From Elusimicrobiota bacterium (GTDB lineage: Bacteria > Elusimicrobiota > Elusimicrobia > Elusimicrobiales > UBA9959), in assembly GCA_003450815.1 (NCBI GenBank), contig DMES01000040.1:25172-74280 (forward strand): a stretch of 49,109 nt of DNA, written 5' to 3'. Position 1 is the stretch's first letter, and each line of letters begins with the position of its first letter. The position numbers were made by a program, and so were the translations under genes. The notes beneath the pieces were generated by a model. That model did not search any database. It was not told where the DNA came from and was given only the letters and a program-made list of their open reading frames with translations. Below, in pieces: positions 30,574-38,140 of the stretch.

Positions 30574-31635
30574 TTACGCAGAAACAGTTGTGGTGCCGTA
30601 CCAGCGGCGGCCTATCCACAGGGAGACATTTACCAGCCCTATTAGGACAGGAACCTCTACCAGCGGCCCTATAACCGCCGCGAAAGCCGCTCCGTGGCCT
30701 ATCCCGAAAGTGGCTATGGCGACAGCTATCGCCAGCTCAAAATTATTAGAGGCGGCTGTAAAGGACAGCGTGGCCGATTCTTCATAGGTGGCCCCCGCTT
30801 TTTTGCTCATATAGAAAGAGGCGAAGAACATCAGCATGAAGTAAATCAGCAATGGTATAGCCACCCGCACAACATCCAGCGGCACCTGCACAATGTTTTC
30901 CCCCTTTATAGAAAACATGACCACTATGGTAAACAGCAGGGCAATAAGCGTGAGCGGGCTTATTACGCGGATGAATTTTTCGGAATACCATTCCTTGCCT
31001 TTGGCGGCGATAAGGGAAAAGCGCGTGATTATGCCGGCTATAAACGGAATTCCCAGGTAGATAAATACGCTTTTCGCAATTTCCCCCATGGTTATGTTCA
31101 CTACGGCTCCCGTAAGCCCCAGCCAGCGCGGAACCAGTGTGACAAAGAAATAAGCGTAAACGGAAAAAAACAGCACTTGGAACACCGAGTTGAAAGCCAC
31201 AAGCCCGGCGCAGTATTCACGGTCGCCCCTGGCCAGGTCGTTCCACACTATTACCATGGCTATACAGCGGGCAAGCCCGATCATTATAAGTCCCACCATG
31301 TATTCCGGTTTATCTCTGAGGAATATTATCGCCAGGGCCGTCATCAGCACCGGGCCTACCAGCCAGTTTTGAATCAGCGACAGCGCCAGCACTTTCTTAT
31401 TTGCGAACACCCTGTGCATCTCTTCGTATTTAACTTTTGCCAGCGGCGGGTACATCATCAGTATCAGTCCGATGGCTATAGGTATTGAAGTGGTCCCGAC
31501 GCTAGACGCTGCGTTAAACTGCGCCACTGCGGCAGGCCAGATCCAGCCGATGGCGACGCCCGCTCCCATGGCGAGAAATATCCATAAGGTAAGATAGCGG
31601 TCAAGAAAAGACAGCTTTTTTATGATCCCGTTCAT
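30574..31635 (-). CDS. acr3: ACR3-family arsenite efflux permease
   Basis: Ten-helix inner-membrane exporter of arsenite. LLMYPPLA-type entry (MMYPPLAKVKYEEMHRVF near residue 60), the Cys-containing signature GLARCIAMVIVWNDLARGD near 135 and VAFNSVFQVLFFSVYAYFF near 161 identify ACR3. The later ESATLSFTAASNNFELAIAV, near residue 290, is also a family hallmark. I start at ATG 31635, which has an AGGAGG ribosome binding site and gives 353 residues, the normal length; the longer frame runs into arsC. One base separates it from the arsC stop. It is the last arsenic gene of the operon and exports As(III) made by ArsC. Confidence 0.96.
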   Translation of the reverse strand: MNGIIKKLSFLDRYLTLWIFLAMGAGVAIGWIWPAAVAQFNAASSVGTTSIPIAIGLILMMYPPLAKVKYEEMHRVFANKKVLALSLIQNWLVGPVLMTALAIIFLRDKPEYMVGLIMIGLARCIAMVIVWNDLARGDREYCAGLVAFNSVFQVLFFSVYAYFFVTLVPRWLGLTGAVVNITMGEIAKSVFIYLGIPFIAGIITRFSLIAAKGKEWYSEKFIRVISPLTLIALLFTIVVMFSIKGENIVQVPLDVVRVAIPLLIYFMLMFFASFYMSKKAGATYEESATLSFTAASNNFELAIAVAIATFGIGHGAAFAAVIGPLVEVPVLIGLVNVSLWIGRRWYGTTTVSA

Positions 31636-31636
31636 T

Positions 31637-32065
31637 TTATTTTTCCTCCTTTGTGATTCCAGGCAATTGCAGGACAAAATCCTTGATCTCGTCGCGCAAC
31701 CTGCGGTAATGCTCCAGCGCCTCTTCCTCGGTTTCAGCGTCTTTTGCCAGGAACGGCGGATCTTCAAAACTTTGATGTAATTTTTGCGCCTTGCCGAACC
31801 ATAGCGGACAGCTTTCCCTGGCTTTATCGCAAACCGTCACCACCAGATCAAAAACCGTATCCTTGAATTCCGATATGTTTTTTGTTCTGTGCCCGGAGAT
31901 ATCCACACCGGCCTCAGCCATTACTTTTATCGCCCGTGGATCAAGCGTTCCCGGATCAGTCCCGGCGGAATAAGCCTCTGCTTTCCCGGCTAACAATGCG
32001 TTAGCCCAGCCTTCGGCCATCTGGCTGCGGCATGAATTCCCTGTGCAGAGAAAAAGAACTTTCAT
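31637..32065 (-). CDS. arsC: Arsenate reductase, thioredoxin-coupled type
   Basis: A 142-residue enzyme of the low-molecular-weight phosphatase fold that reduces arsenate to arsenite. The P-loop FLCTGNSCRSQMAEGW carries the nucleophile Cys7 with C-x5-R. The resolving pair sits in VTVCDKARESCPLWFG, two Cys seven residues apart as in the pI258/Bacillus enzymes, so thioredoxin rather than glutaredoxin is the likely reductant. It starts four bases inside the end of arsM (ATGA overlap) and ends one base before acr3. Confidence 0.96.
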   Translation of the reverse strand: MKVLFLCTGNSCRSQMAEGWANALLAGKAEAYSAGTDPGTLDPRAIKVMAEAGVDISGHRTKNISEFKDTVFDLVVTVCDKARESCPLWFGKAQKLHQSFEDPPFLAKDAETEEEALEHYRRLRDEIKDFVLQLPGITKEEK

Positions 32066-32865
32066 TTCCCCGCACTTTCTCGGCCGGCTTTTGTTTTTTT
32101 TGCGAAAACCGTTATGCTCGAAGCCGCGCCGTCCAGTGCTTTGGATGCCTTTGAGGTTATAGGGTCAAAGCAGGCGCCGGAGGAAGAATAGGTCTTATCC
32201 GACAGGAGTTTTATACCGCTCAAGCCGGCCTCTCTTATGGCTCCCAGATACTCCCGGCGCTGCAGCGCTCCTGCGACGCAGGCGGCGTAAAGCCCGGCGT
32301 GGTTTTTAAGCGCGGGAGGCAATTTCCGGTTCAGCACTATATCGCTGACAATAATAGCACCGTCCGGTTTCAGGGCGCGGAATGCCTCGCGGAATACCGC
32401 CGGTTTGTCCGGCGAAAGGTTTATCACGCAGTTGGAAATGATCAGGTCAACTTCTCCGTCCTTTACAGGGAGTTTTTCTATTATCCCTTTGCGGAACTCC
32501 ACGTTCCGTAGTCCTGTCCTCTTTGCGAATTTGCCCGCGTTCTTTTTGGCCAGGGCCAGCATCTCCGGCGTCATGTCAACTCCGATAACTTTGCCCTTCG
32601 GCCCAACAAGAGGCGCGGCTATAAAAACATCCTTGCCTGCCCCGCTGCCCAGGTCCAGCACGGTCATGCCCTTCTTGATCTTGGAGAACCCCACAGGATT
32701 TCCGCATGAAAGCCCCATCTCCCCCTCAACCGATGGAGCGGTGTCTCCTCCGCAGCATGAAGATGAAGAACAACAGGAGCTCTTGGATTTCACTGTCTTA
32801 ACGGCCTTAGCTACCGCCCCGTATGCTTTTCTTACCAGCAGGTGCGTGTTGTCATGTGTTTTCAT
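32062..32865 (-). CDS. arsM: Arsenite S-adenosylmethionine methyltransferase
   Basis: A 267-residue methyltransferase that converts As(III) to methylated arsenicals. The SAM motif VLDLGSGAGKD is near residue 69. The catalytic cysteines are all present: LSCGNPVGF (Cys54), ISNCVINLSPDKP and YAACVAGALQRREY, matching the conserved positions of algal and bacterial ArsM. The N-terminus also has two CC pairs (Cys31/32, Cys37/38), which could bind metalloid. ATG 32865 has an AAGGGAGA ribosome binding site; the frame extending upstream to 33015 is not conserved. Its products, notably methylarsenite, are the known substrate class of ArsP, encoded further upstream in the same operon. Confidence 0.93.
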   Translation of the reverse strand: MKTHDNTHLLVRKAYGAVAKAVKTVKSKSSCCSSSSCCGGDTAPSVEGEMGLSCGNPVGFSKIKKGMTVLDLGSGAGKDVFIAAPLVGPKGKVIGVDMTPEMLALAKKNAGKFAKRTGLRNVEFRKGIIEKLPVKDGEVDLIISNCVINLSPDKPAVFREAFRALKPDGAIIVSDIVLNRKLPPALKNHAGLYAACVAGALQRREYLGAIREAGLSGIKLLSDKTYSSSGACFDPITSKASKALDGAASSITVFAKKTKAGRESAGK

Positions 32866-32954
32866 GTTAATCTCCCTTCCTAATTCCTTCCTTGATTGCC
32901 CTCTTAAAAGAATTTGCCGAGCAGCAGACGCCAAAGGGGTTTTTCTCTCTTTTA

Positions 32955-33647
32955 TCACACAACTCCGAAAATATATCTTAGCCCCAGAAAAACGCCGCTG
33001 ACTATAAATACCCATGCGGTGGCGGGCTTGGCGTATTTTTCAAAACTACTCGCCAAACCTGTAATAGCTGAAACTTTCTTAAGGCCGAAATCTATAACTA
33101 TTGCCAGGCCGATGACCGGCAAGGCAGTACCTAAACCGTAAACCAAAGGTAAAACGAACGGTGCGGAGTTTTTAGCCGCCAGCGGGAGAATGACGCCGAA
33201 GTAGAGCGCGGCTGAGATGGGACAGAACGCCAGGGCAAAAACAAAGCCCATGAACAGAGAAGAAAGCGCCCCCCCTTCAGCCTTGAATTTTGAAAGGTCG
33301 AAAAGATTAAATCCCCCAAACCCCCGTCCAAACATATCCAGCATATACATTCCGGCCAGAACAAGTATCGGAGAAAGCGCCTGGCTGCCGTATTTTTGCA
33401 TGAAGAACGAAAACGACGGAGCGCTCAGCAGGCTTTTAACCAGCAGAAAACCGATAATAATGTAGGCAGACGCCCGCCCTAAGGCGTAAAGCCCGCCATG
33501 CGACAGCACGGCCAATCGTCCAGCGCCTGAATATTTTGAGATGTGGGTAAGCGCGGCTATATTGGTGGCCAGGGGGCAGGGGCTCACCGAGGTGATAATC
33601 CCCGTCCATAAACCAGTAAGCGCCGCCGCCCATAATTCAGCGTTCAT
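32955..33647 (-). CDS. arsG: ArsG-family membrane protein (DsbD/CcdA-like)
   Basis: A 230-residue membrane protein with six helices of the DsbD/CcdA type. Cys24 in SVSPCPLATNIAAL and a second Cys in ALAFCPISAALYFG form the intramembrane redox or metalloid pair. Together with the adjacent thiol proteins it matches the ArsEFG set described in Shewanella, where ArsG is reported to export aromatic aminoarsenicals; a role as an electron conduit like CcdA is the alternative. It begins four bases inside the end of arsF (ATGA), and 89 bases separate it from arsM. The assignment rests on context plus motif. Confidence 0.82.
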   Translation of the reverse strand: MNAELWAAALTGLWTGIITSVSPCPLATNIAALTHISKYSGAGRLAVLSHGGLYALGRASAYIIIGFLLVKSLLSAPSFSFFMQKYGSQALSPILVLAGMYMLDMFGRGFGGFNLFDLSKFKAEGGALSSLFMGFVFALAFCPISAALYFGVILPLAAKNSAPFVLPLVYGLGTALPVIGLAIVIDFGLKKVSAITGLASSFEKYAKPATAWVFIVSGVFLGLRYIFGVV

Positions 33648-34231
33648 CTTTCATCCAGAAGTTTATGAGTTTCCTCGGTCACATAATTAATGAAGGCTTC
33701 TTTGTCTCCGAGTAACTGCCAGACTTTTTCCAGTTTTCCCCACTTGAGAGGCTTATCTCCTGAGAATTTCTGAACCACCACGGACTTGGTGTTAAGCCAG
33801 TAATCCTGCACAAAATGTTTGTCAGGCTCTTCTTCAATATTTACACCCTTAAAAACTATCTTCCAGCCTTTATAACCGGAAGAGAGTGGTTTCCCAACCG
33901 CCTCGCGGGTGTACTCTTCTATGGTCTTGCAGGAGGAACAGCGGGTATTGGTGTAAAAATAATAGACCACGGCTGTTTTCTCCGCTCCCCGGCTCTTTGT
34001 GGAAGGGGTCGCGGCTTTAACCGCTTGTGGCGCAGACGGGGTAGCCGGTTCCGGCTGGTCTGTCTCAGTTTGTGCAACAGTGATTGAGGCTTTGCCTCCG
34101 GAATTGCGTGGCGCTCCTGTGATCTTATACGCGGCGGTGCCTATACTGACGGCCACAAAAGCCATAAGCGCGTATTTCACCGCCTTGTTCGGTCCGCCGG
34201 GATTTTCAGATGAGTTGTTTTGCATGTTCAC
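33644..34231 (-). CDS. arsF: ArsF-family thiol protein
   Basis: A 195-residue protein with a single N-terminal membrane helix (about 18-36), a Pro/Ala-rich linker (50-80) and a thioredoxin-like domain that starts VVYYFYTNTRCSSCKTIEEY, with a Cys98-x2-Cys101 pair. VNIEEEPDKHFVQDY and SVVVQKFSGDKP follow the usual thioredoxin strand order, without the typical cis-Pro being certain. It resembles the ArsF component of ArsEFG systems, reported to reduce nitro-aromatic arsenicals together with ArsE. The domain is predicted to face the periplasm. Its stop overlaps the arsG start. Confidence 0.82.
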   Translation of the reverse strand: MNMQNNSSENPGGPNKAVKYALMAFVAVSIGTAAYKITGAPRNSGGKASITVAQTETDQPEPATPSAPQAVKAATPSTKSRGAEKTAVVYYFYTNTRCSSCKTIEEYTREAVGKPLSSGYKGWKIVFKGVNIEEEPDKHFVQDYWLNTKSVVVQKFSGDKPLKWGKLEKVWQLLGDKEAFINYVTEETHKLLDER

Positions 34232-34285
34232 ATACCTTTTCCATATTATGTTCGGTTATAAGGGTCTTAGCTTTTCAAAGAAGCA

Positions 34286-34528
34286 TTACTTGGTTCCCGA
34301 GATTATTTTCTTAAGTTCCTCCGGTGACGGTACTCTGCCGGAGAACTTTACCTCGCCGTCTATCGCCAGGGCGGGTGTCATCATCACGCCCATCTCCGTT
34401 ATCCTGGTAATATCGTCTATTTTCTCCATCTCGTATTTTATCCCCAGCTCTTTGGCGGCGGCTTCGGCCGCAGCGTAAAGCCTGGCGCATTTAGCGCAGC
34501 CCATGCCCAGCACCTGTATTTTTTTCAT
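34286..34528 (-). CDS. arsE: Small thioredoxin-like protein, ArsE type
   Basis: An 80-residue cytoplasmic thioredoxin-fold protein. The start KKIQVLGMGCAKCARLYAAA holds the Cys11-x2-Cys14 pair, and VMMTPALAIDGEVKFSGR contains the cis-Pro loop (TPAL). Such mini-thioredoxins occur as ArsE next to arsF and arsG and as redox partners of DUF318 permeases. ATG 34528 is preceded by an AGGAG ribosome binding site at good spacing, and the longer frame upstream lies inside the MITE. Before the MITE inserted, this gene would have started about 14 bases after the arsP stop. Confidence 0.88.
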   Translation of the reverse strand: MKKIQVLGMGCAKCARLYAAAEAAAKELGIKYEMEKIDDITRITEMGVMMTPALAIDGEVKFSGRVPSPEELKKIISGTK

Positions 34529-34542
34529 GATCCGGACTCCTT

Positions 34543-34765
34543 TATTTAGGGTCTGCTGAAAAAGTCCAGCAGACCCATGATTACACAGATTCAGTACGAT
34601 TACACGGATTGCGGGGCACTGAAATATGACAAGTTTAACGCAAAACTGCACGCTTTTTGGGCATATGCCTACAAATCCCATGCAGTTTTTGAACGCTATT
34701 ATAACTTTTGTCGCCTATTTCCACGACGAGATTTTAAAAAATAACTTTTCGGTGCCCCCTATTTA
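34543..34765 (-). mobile_element. MITE copy 2 with TAAATA duplications, inserted in the ars operon
   Basis: A 211-bp element (34549-34759) flanked by TATTTA on the plus strand (TAAATA on the minus strand) at both ends. The end sequences GGGTCTGCTGAAAAAGT and, inward from the other end, GGGGGCACCGAAAAGT match copy 1. It shares the AATCCGTGTAATC words and the GGGTCTGCTG hairpin with copy 1. An extra internal segment carries AAAACTGCA...TGCAGTTTT around GGCATATGCC. It supplies the G of the arsP TAG stop. Confidence 0.87.
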
Positions 34766-35721
34766 ACGATAAAATTAAACAAAAAGCCGGTAAACACTAT
34801 GCCAACGCCCACTATCCCGAAGAAGATAAAGAGCAGTTTCAGCTTCATTACGCGGCGCAATATAAGGAATTCCGGCAGTGACAGGCCGGTAACAGCCATC
34901 ATAAAGGCCAGCGTTGTGCCCAGCGCAACCCCCTTCTCCGTGAGCGCGCTTACCAGCGGAATAACACCCGCCGCATTGGAATAGAGCGGGATGCCCACCA
35001 GTGTAGCCAGCGGGACGGCATACCATTTATCCGCCCCGGCCCAGCGGGCAAGGAAGTTTTCCGGTACATAGCCATGTATCCAGGCTCCTGCGCCTATACC
35101 TATTAGGACATAAGGCCACACCGTTTTAAGTATATCTTTGGTATACTCCCGTGCATAAGCCAAACGCTCCGGCCACGGCATCTCTGTACCAAAAGCCACA
35201 TTCTGTATCCTCTTTGAAAGATCAAAGCCTTCCAGCAGGTGTTCAAGATTCATTCGGCCTATTATCAGTCCTGAGACAACCGCTATCACAAAGCCGCTGA
35301 GGGCATAAAGTACCGCTATTTTAAAGCCGAACATGCCGAATAACATCACCAATGCCACCTCATTTATCATCGGTGAGGCTACCAGGAAGGAGAAGGTAAC
35401 GCCCAGCGGTATGCCGCTCTGAATGAAGCCCAGAAAAAGCGGGATGGCGCTGCAGGTGCAGAAAGGCGTAATAATTCCCAGTCCGGCAGCCCACAAATGC
35501 CCTGAGAACCTGCTCTTTTTAAGAATTATTTCTCTTATTTTAGCCGGGGGAAGAAAAGTGCGGAGTATTGAAACAGCGAATATTATGCAGGCCAGCAGTA
35601 TTAGGATCTTTATCGTATCGAAGACAAAAAAGTTTACGGCTCCGCCCGCCGGCGAGTTCCGGCCGAAGCCGAAAACACCGTAGACAAGCCAGTCTGAGAG
35701 CAGTTGAACGGGTCTGAACAT
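34759..35721 (-). CDS. arsP: ArsP-type (DUF318) permease
   Basis: A 320-residue membrane protein of the DUF318 permease family, with eight or more helices. The hallmark GIITPFCTCSAIPLFLGF gives Cys88 and Cys90, and SFLVASPMINEVALVMLFGM follows as in the family. In characterised members ArsP exports trivalent organoarsenicals such as methylarsenite. With arsM in the same operon that role is likely here, although some DUF318 permeases handle other metals. It starts one base... two bases after the arsR stop on the minus strand. The stop codon TAG is formed by the target duplication plus the first base of the MITE; the empty site would have read TAA, so the protein is unchanged. Confidence 0.88.
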   Translation of the reverse strand: MFRPVQLLSDWLVYGVFGFGRNSPAGGAVNFFVFDTIKILILLACIIFAVSILRTFLPPAKIREIILKKSRFSGHLWAAGLGIITPFCTCSAIPLFLGFIQSGIPLGVTFSFLVASPMINEVALVMLFGMFGFKIAVLYALSGFVIAVVSGLIIGRMNLEHLLEGFDLSKRIQNVAFGTEMPWPERLAYAREYTKDILKTVWPYVLIGIGAGAWIHGYVPENFLARWAGADKWYAVPLATLVGIPLYSNAAGVIPLVSALTEKGVALGTTLAFMMAVTGLSLPEFLILRRVMKLKLLFIFFGIVGVGIVFTGFLFNFIVK

Positions 35722-35722
35722 A

Positions 35723-36010
35723 TTACCTCTTTAATTCGGCTATACAGGCCGCAAAATCCAATACGCAGGGGCAGATCAGACGGTAATGCAGCCAGTTCCC
35801 CTCCCGGCGGGCGGCCACCAGCCCAGCGTTTTTAAGTATGGACAGGTGCTTCGACACGGTGGACATATCGTCTCCCACAAGGTCGCGCAGCTCACAAACA
35901 CAGGTTTCCCGTTTCTTAAGGGAATTTAGTATTAAAAGCCGGGTCGGATGCGCCATGGCCTTTATTATCCCGGCCTGGGCGGCGTAGTCGTCTTTTGTCT
36001 TTGTCTTCAT
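35723..36010 (-). CDS. arsR: ArsR-family arsenic-responsive repressor
   Basis: A 95-residue winged-helix repressor. AMAHPTRLLILNSLKKRETC leads into CVCEL, giving the Cys37-x-Cys39 metalloid site of ArsR, and MSTVSKHLSILKNAGLVAAR is the recognition helix region. Further Cys in ICPCVLDFAAC near the C-terminus could serve as additional ligands. It is the first gene of the arsenic operon. A consensus-like promoter ends only six bases before its ATG, so the mRNA may be leaderless; a later in-frame Met at residue 19 is an unlikely alternative because it would remove the first helix. Arsenite or methylarsenite binding would release the promoter. Confidence 0.94.
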   Translation of the reverse strand: MKTKTKDDYAAQAGIIKAMAHPTRLLILNSLKKRETCVCELRDLVGDDMSTVSKHLSILKNAGLVAARREGNWLHYRLICPCVLDFAACIAELKR

Positions 36011-36016
36011 ATTTCT

Positions 36017-36045
36017 ATTTTACCAAATAGCCAAATACTAGTCAA
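36017..36045 (-). promoter_or_regulatory. Sigma70-type promoter of the ars operon
   Basis: On the minus strand TTGACT (36045-36040) and TAAAAT (36022-36017) are separated by exactly 17 bases. The spacer holds the repeated word TATTTGG, with related words in TATTTGACTAGTATTTGG, which could be the ArsR operator. The predicted start of transcription is at or within a base or two of the arsR ATG. Confidence 0.8.
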
Positions 36046-36050
36046 ATATC

Positions 36051-36079
36051 CGCGCCGGAGACCATCTGGCACCGGCGCG
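36051..36079. repeat. CGCGCCGG inverted repeat upstream of the ars promoter
   Basis: A perfect 8-bp dyad CGCGCCGG...CCGGCGCG with a 13-base loop, 6 bases upstream of the arsR -35 element. It has no T-run on the side expected for the upstream gene, so it may be a regulator site or a Rho-independent-like relic. Confidence 0.5.
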
Positions 36080-36130
36080 GAATGCTATGAATGTTAAATA
36101 AAAAATGACAGCCGAAAAGCGGCTATTATT

Positions 36131-36185
36131 AGAATTTAAAGGACAGCGAGAGCCTATGGCTTTGGCCCAGATCGGTATGAAGGAC
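36131..36185 (-). pseudogene. C-terminal remnant of an outer-membrane barrel gene
   Basis: The minus strand reads Leu-His-Thr-Asp-Leu-Gly-Gln-Ser-His-Arg-Leu-Ser-Leu-Ser-Phe-Lys-Phe-stop. The ending SHRLSLSFKF is a typical last beta-strand of an outer-membrane barrel. An in-frame TGA occurs about five codons before it and there is no start, so it is a stub, not a gene. Confidence 0.5.
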
Positions 36186-36217
36186 AAATCAGGAAAATTC
36201 CATATAAGAGGGCTGCA

Positions 36218-36814
36218 TTAAAAGTGATATTTCAACGAAACCAGCAGGCTGGTGAAACTGGTCGCCGGAACGCTGTAGGTTACGTCTGCTCCGCCTTCCT
36301 TAACGGTCGTCTCAGCCTTGGCGGCCTTCAGATAATTGCCCTGGAGTCCTGATGAAAACTTACCGCTCAGTTTATGCTCATAGCCGATCCTGGCCCCGTA
36401 GCCAAGCCCCGTCATACTGATCGAGTCGCCGCCGCCGCCCTTATTGGTCCAGGCACGCGTGATTACCGCCGCCTGCGGGCCGAGGTATAACCCCTTAAGG
36501 ATTCTATCCAGCCTGTAGGTTCCGCAAAGCGTTCCAAAATAATTATTGAACTCATACTTCACTCCGGGGGTAAGCGAGGATCTTTTCTCAGAAGACGCCA
36601 GGGAAAAAGCAAAATGCAAATAGATTTCCTCGTTCATCTGCCGCGAGACCTCCGCCCCGGCGAGCGGGCCTTCCTTAACAGTAACGCCAGAATGCTCATC
36701 TTCCATCAGCAGACCGCCGATGAGAGCCGCGCCCCACTTCCCCTCCCCGGCCGACACAGATGCCGCCGGCAGGCTCAGTAACAGTAATGCGGTCATGAAT
36801 TTAAGCGTTTGCAT
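36218..36814 (-). CDS. Predicted outer-membrane beta-barrel protein
   Basis: A 198-residue protein with a signal peptide (MQTLKFMTALLLLSLPAASV, then SAGEGKW). The mature part is Gly- and aromatic-rich with alternating strands (LHFAFSLASSEKRS, LGYGARIGYEHKLSGKFSSG) and ends in LVSLKYHF, with a terminal aromatic as required for barrel insertion. It resembles OmpW/opacity-type eight-strand barrels by general pattern, but I recognise no specific family. A run of G before the ATG serves as ribosome binding site. A remnant of a second barrel gene lies just downstream at 36.13-36.19 kb. It is divergent from the M28 peptidase gene. Confidence 0.68.
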   Translation of the reverse strand: MQTLKFMTALLLLSLPAASVSAGEGKWGAALIGGLLMEDEHSGVTVKEGPLAGAEVSRQMNEEIYLHFAFSLASSEKRSSLTPGVKYEFNNYFGTLCGTYRLDRILKGLYLGPQAAVITRAWTNKGGGGDSISMTGLGYGARIGYEHKLSGKFSSGLQGNYLKAAKAETTVKEGGADVTYSVPATSFTSLLVSLKYHF

Positions 36815-36939
36815 ATAATGTCCCCCTTAAAGAAACGAGATAAATGCGGAATATCCATAATTATAGTTTTTTTAAACGATATATTTAATTGAGCCTTGTA
36901 AATCTTGACCATTCGCAGTAATTCCTTTATAATTGCAGT

Positions 36940-38082
36940 GTGAAACTTTCAGCCTTGTCGGGTGTGTTCTCCTTATTGTTACTGTATGCGGCTCTGGGTT
37001 GCGCCCAGCAGCAGGCTGTTTCGGGGCCGTCCTATCTTCTCATGTCCCAGGATCCGGCTTTTCTTGAGGAAATCTCTAAAATTTCAAGCACTGTCTATTC
37101 CGTGGGCCGCACGCGCCTGATAAAACTTTCAATTCCCTTTTCCCAAATCCCTACTGAAATCGCCGCAAAGCTGCGCGAAGTCTCTCCGGAAGAAGTTTAT
37201 AACGCCCCGGCTGCACAGGGCCCGGAGAAAACGGCGGATCCGGCTGTGCTTGCGATAACCGCAAAAGTTGCCGGCGCCCGTCTGATGGGCTATGCCGACT
37301 CAATAACCATGACCGGCAAGCGCAGCGCGGCACAGCTGGACATCTCCGCCGCTTCAGGTAACCGCCTGGCCATGAACTACATCGCCGGCACTTTCAAAGA
37401 GTTGGGCTACGAGCCTGAATGGCAGTGCTACAAGAGCCGTAAAGCCGACAAGGAATGTAATATTGTGGCCCGACGCAAAGCCGGACAGTCCGGCGCTAAA
37501 GCTATACTCGTGATAGGGCACATGGATTCCACCGGCTATGAAAACGCGGGCGCGGATGATAACGCCTCCGGCGCGGCCGGCGTGCTGGAAATGGCCCGCA
37601 TACTTGCCGGTTACAAGTCGGATCATGACTTGATCTTCGTAACTGCCAATGGCGAGGAGAACGGGATAGCCGGTGGGTACGCCTGCGCTAGAAAATTGAA
37701 AGAATCGGGGGAGCTCTCACGCGTTTCCTGGGCTATAAACATGGATATGATTTCCTGGAACAAGGACGGTGTATTGGAAATTGAGACCAATAAGGAGTTT
37801 TTGGCTCACGCGGACTGGGTAGGCGCACAGGCCAGACTTTACACAAAACTTGAGCCGCATATCGCTACGCCCGCCTGGGGCAGCGACCATGTGCCTTTTC
37901 TTGAAGCCGGCATTCCCACCTACCTTTCCATAGAGCACTGGGAAAGCCACAACCCCTGCTATCACAAGGCCTGTGACAAAATGGCGGCTCTTTCCTGGGA
38001 TTATGCCGCCGACATAGTGCGGTTGAACCTTGCCGTGATAGCGGGCAAAGCCCGCCTGACACCGCTCGCTTCAAAACCCTGA
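36940..38082 (+). CDS. Secreted M28-family zinc aminopeptidase
   Basis: A 380-residue exported peptidase. The N-terminus KLSALSGVFSLLLLYAALGC is a signal peptide, with Cys21 as a possible but imperfect lipobox. The M28 dizinc site is complete: ILVIGHMDSTG (first His and Asp near residue 190), GADDNASGAAG (bridging Asp), VTANGEENGIAGG (catalytic Glu and ligand Glu), INMDMIS (Asp) and the final His in SDHVPFLEAG. The latter half also has an NPCYHKACDK segment. It starts with GTG at 36940 and no strong ribosome binding site, so the start is somewhat uncertain, but the signal peptide supports it. It probably trims peptides in the periplasm. Single gene. Confidence 0.9.
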   Translation: MKLSALSGVFSLLLLYAALGCAQQQAVSGPSYLLMSQDPAFLEEISKISSTVYSVGRTRLIKLSIPFSQIPTEIAAKLREVSPEEVYNAPAAQGPEKTADPAVLAITAKVAGARLMGYADSITMTGKRSAAQLDISAASGNRLAMNYIAGTFKELGYEPEWQCYKSRKADKECNIVARRKAGQSGAKAILVIGHMDSTGYENAGADDNASGAAGVLEMARILAGYKSDHDLIFVTANGEENGIAGGYACARKLKESGELSRVSWAINMDMISWNKDGVLEIETNKEFLAHADWVGAQARLYTKLEPHIATPAWGSDHVPFLEAGIPTYLSIEHWESHNPCYHKACDKMAALSWDYAADIVRLNLAVIAGKARLTPLASKP

Positions 38083-38140
38083 CCGGTTTGCCGGATATCC
38101 AGTAACTCAAAAGCTCACTGTTTTATGAAATTACGGGTAC

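Noticed and set aside
30694..31488. A 264-codon open frame on the plus strand
   Set aside because: Antisense to acr3, with the same His/Gln/Tyr-rich shadow composition.
34286..34681. A longer 131-codon start for the arsE gene
   Set aside because: The extra 51 codons are the MITE sequence; the ATG at 34528 has its own ribosome binding site and family-like start.
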